From positions 1 through 33,582 of the forward strand of contig JADGHX010000032.1 of NCBI GenBank assembly GCA_019683695.1: a DNA stretch of 33,582 bases, written 5' to 3'. This stretch comes from Steroidobacteraceae bacterium. GTDB taxonomy: Bacteria; Pseudomonadota; Gammaproteobacteria; Steroidobacterales; Steroidobacteraceae. A model generated the notes under the pieces. That model saw only the letters and a program-made list of their open reading frames with translations. It made no database searches and was not told where the DNA came from. A program made the position numbers and the translations under genes. Shown piece by piece: positions 33,108-33,582 of the stretch. The stretch's first letter is position 1, and each line of letters begins with the position of its first letter.

Positions 33108-33582
33108 TGCGGTCGCCGCGGGAACGCTGCCGCGCTTGGCCGCGGCGAGCAGCACGCCAACAGCGAGCCCGTAGTCGACTGACTCTCCACCCCAGCGCGT
33201 CACGGCCGTGCCCGCGTGCACCATGAGACCCGCGTGCTCGTGCTGTAAGGCGAGTTGCGTCCAGGCTGATGGCCGCTGCGGCGGCAGGCTGTCGAGCGTT
33301 TCGCCATCCGGCTTCACAAAGCGGAACGCCCCATCATCCAGCACCTGAATCTGTACGCCGCCCTCATGCACGAAGCGGTGATGCCGGCGGCAGAGCAGCA
33401 CGAGGTTCGAGGCCCTCGTCTCGCCGCCCTGCGCCCAGTGCTGCACGTGATGGGCATCGACAAAGCGCGTATGCGTACACCCGGGGAAGCGGCAGCCCCG
33501 ATCGCGCGCCTGCAGCGCCCGGCGCAGCGCCGGCGGAATGCTGCGCGTCCGCCGACCCACGTTGAGCGGCTCGCCATCCGTG
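33024..33582 (-). CDS. 13E12-type (DUF222) HNH endonuclease, 3' part
   Basis: The C-terminal 186 aa of a larger protein whose 5' end lies beyond the window; the frame is open to the right edge, reading DGEPLNVGRRTRSIPPALRR. The HNH/zinc domain is complete: CRFPGC, then FVDAHHVQHWAQGGET, SNLVLLCRRHHRFVHEGG. This matches the HNH domain that follows DUF222 in the 13E12 repeat family known from mycobacteria, where the genes are multicopy. The C-terminal ~60 residues are low in conservation and are encoded by the last unit of the adjoining tandem repeat. DNA nicking or cutting is expected from the fold. Mobility is suspected but not demonstrated. The DUF222 part is not visible. Confidence 0.88.
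   Translation of the reverse strand, partial: TDGEPLNVGRRTRSIPPALRRALQARDRGCRFPGCTHTRFVDAHHVQHWAQGGETRASNLVLLCRRHHRFVHEGGVQIQVLDDGAFRFVKPDGETLDSLPPQRPSAWTQLALQHEHAGLMVHAGTAVTRWGGESVDYGLAVGVLLAAAKRGSVPAATARGEEIPAEARHSLPPPPALSVAHAPMS

Overview
The window is a gene-dense, high-GC bacterial chromosome segment. It carries three TonB-dependent outer-membrane receptors, many Sec or Tat signal peptides, AraC, SDR, pirin and GFA genes, and DUF6152/DUF6644 and DUF1592/DUF1552 proteins. Together these suggest a Gram-negative proteobacterium, most likely a Gammaproteobacterium of the Steroidobacter/Xanthomonadales type. That placement is inference from gene content. The left edge starts in G-rich low-complexity sequence and the right edge cuts through a gene. 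I found no rRNA, tRNA, CRISPR array or intact insertion sequence.

Layout. (1) 59-2699: a stress/redox group of pirin, an SDR dehydrogenase and a divergent DUF3175 protein with a basic tail. (2) 2726-5057: an unrecognised single-pass membrane protein, an AraC regulator, a DUF1360-like membrane protein, and a VapC toxin that has lost its first catalytic strand and has no antitoxin gene beside it. (3) 5024-10712, minus strand: a tight six-gene operon in the order DUF6152 protein, two paralogous secreted proteins of unrecognised family, two overlapping DUF6644 four-helix membrane proteins, then a TonB receptor. A perfect inverted repeat lies upstream. (4) 10981-13229: a candidate 27-aa lipoprotein that ends on its lipobox cysteine, a Sel1/2-oxoglutarate oxygenase and a two-domain GFA protein.

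(5) 13258-23943: a membrane-anchored winged-helix regulator diverges from a five-gene operon. The operon encodes a diheme DUF1592-type cytochrome, a Tat-exported tandem VOC protein, a Tat-exported DUF1552 protein, a secreted ankyrin protein and a TonB receptor. This is the best candidate for an undescribed system. It looks like an uptake receptor co-expressed with an exported oxidative module, but its substrate cannot be read from the sequence. (6) 23964-24405: a VOC gene broken by a 32-base poly-C run that is probably an assembly artefact. (7) 24558-27863: a large TonB receptor with a hairpin terminator. (8) 28244-31456: a glycosyltransferase fused to a heparinase-II/III-like lyase in one 1070-aa chain. 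(9) 31961-33582: a small secreted protein, then decayed ~158-bp tandem repeats that run into the 3' end of a 13E12-type HNH endonuclease gene, which continues off the right edge.

Regions 3 and 5 share one logic. In each, a TonB receptor is the last gene of a tight operon of exported proteins whose families are mostly uncharacterised. The TonB receptors at 21085 and 27863 also share an identical 11-nt Shine-Dalgarno leader.
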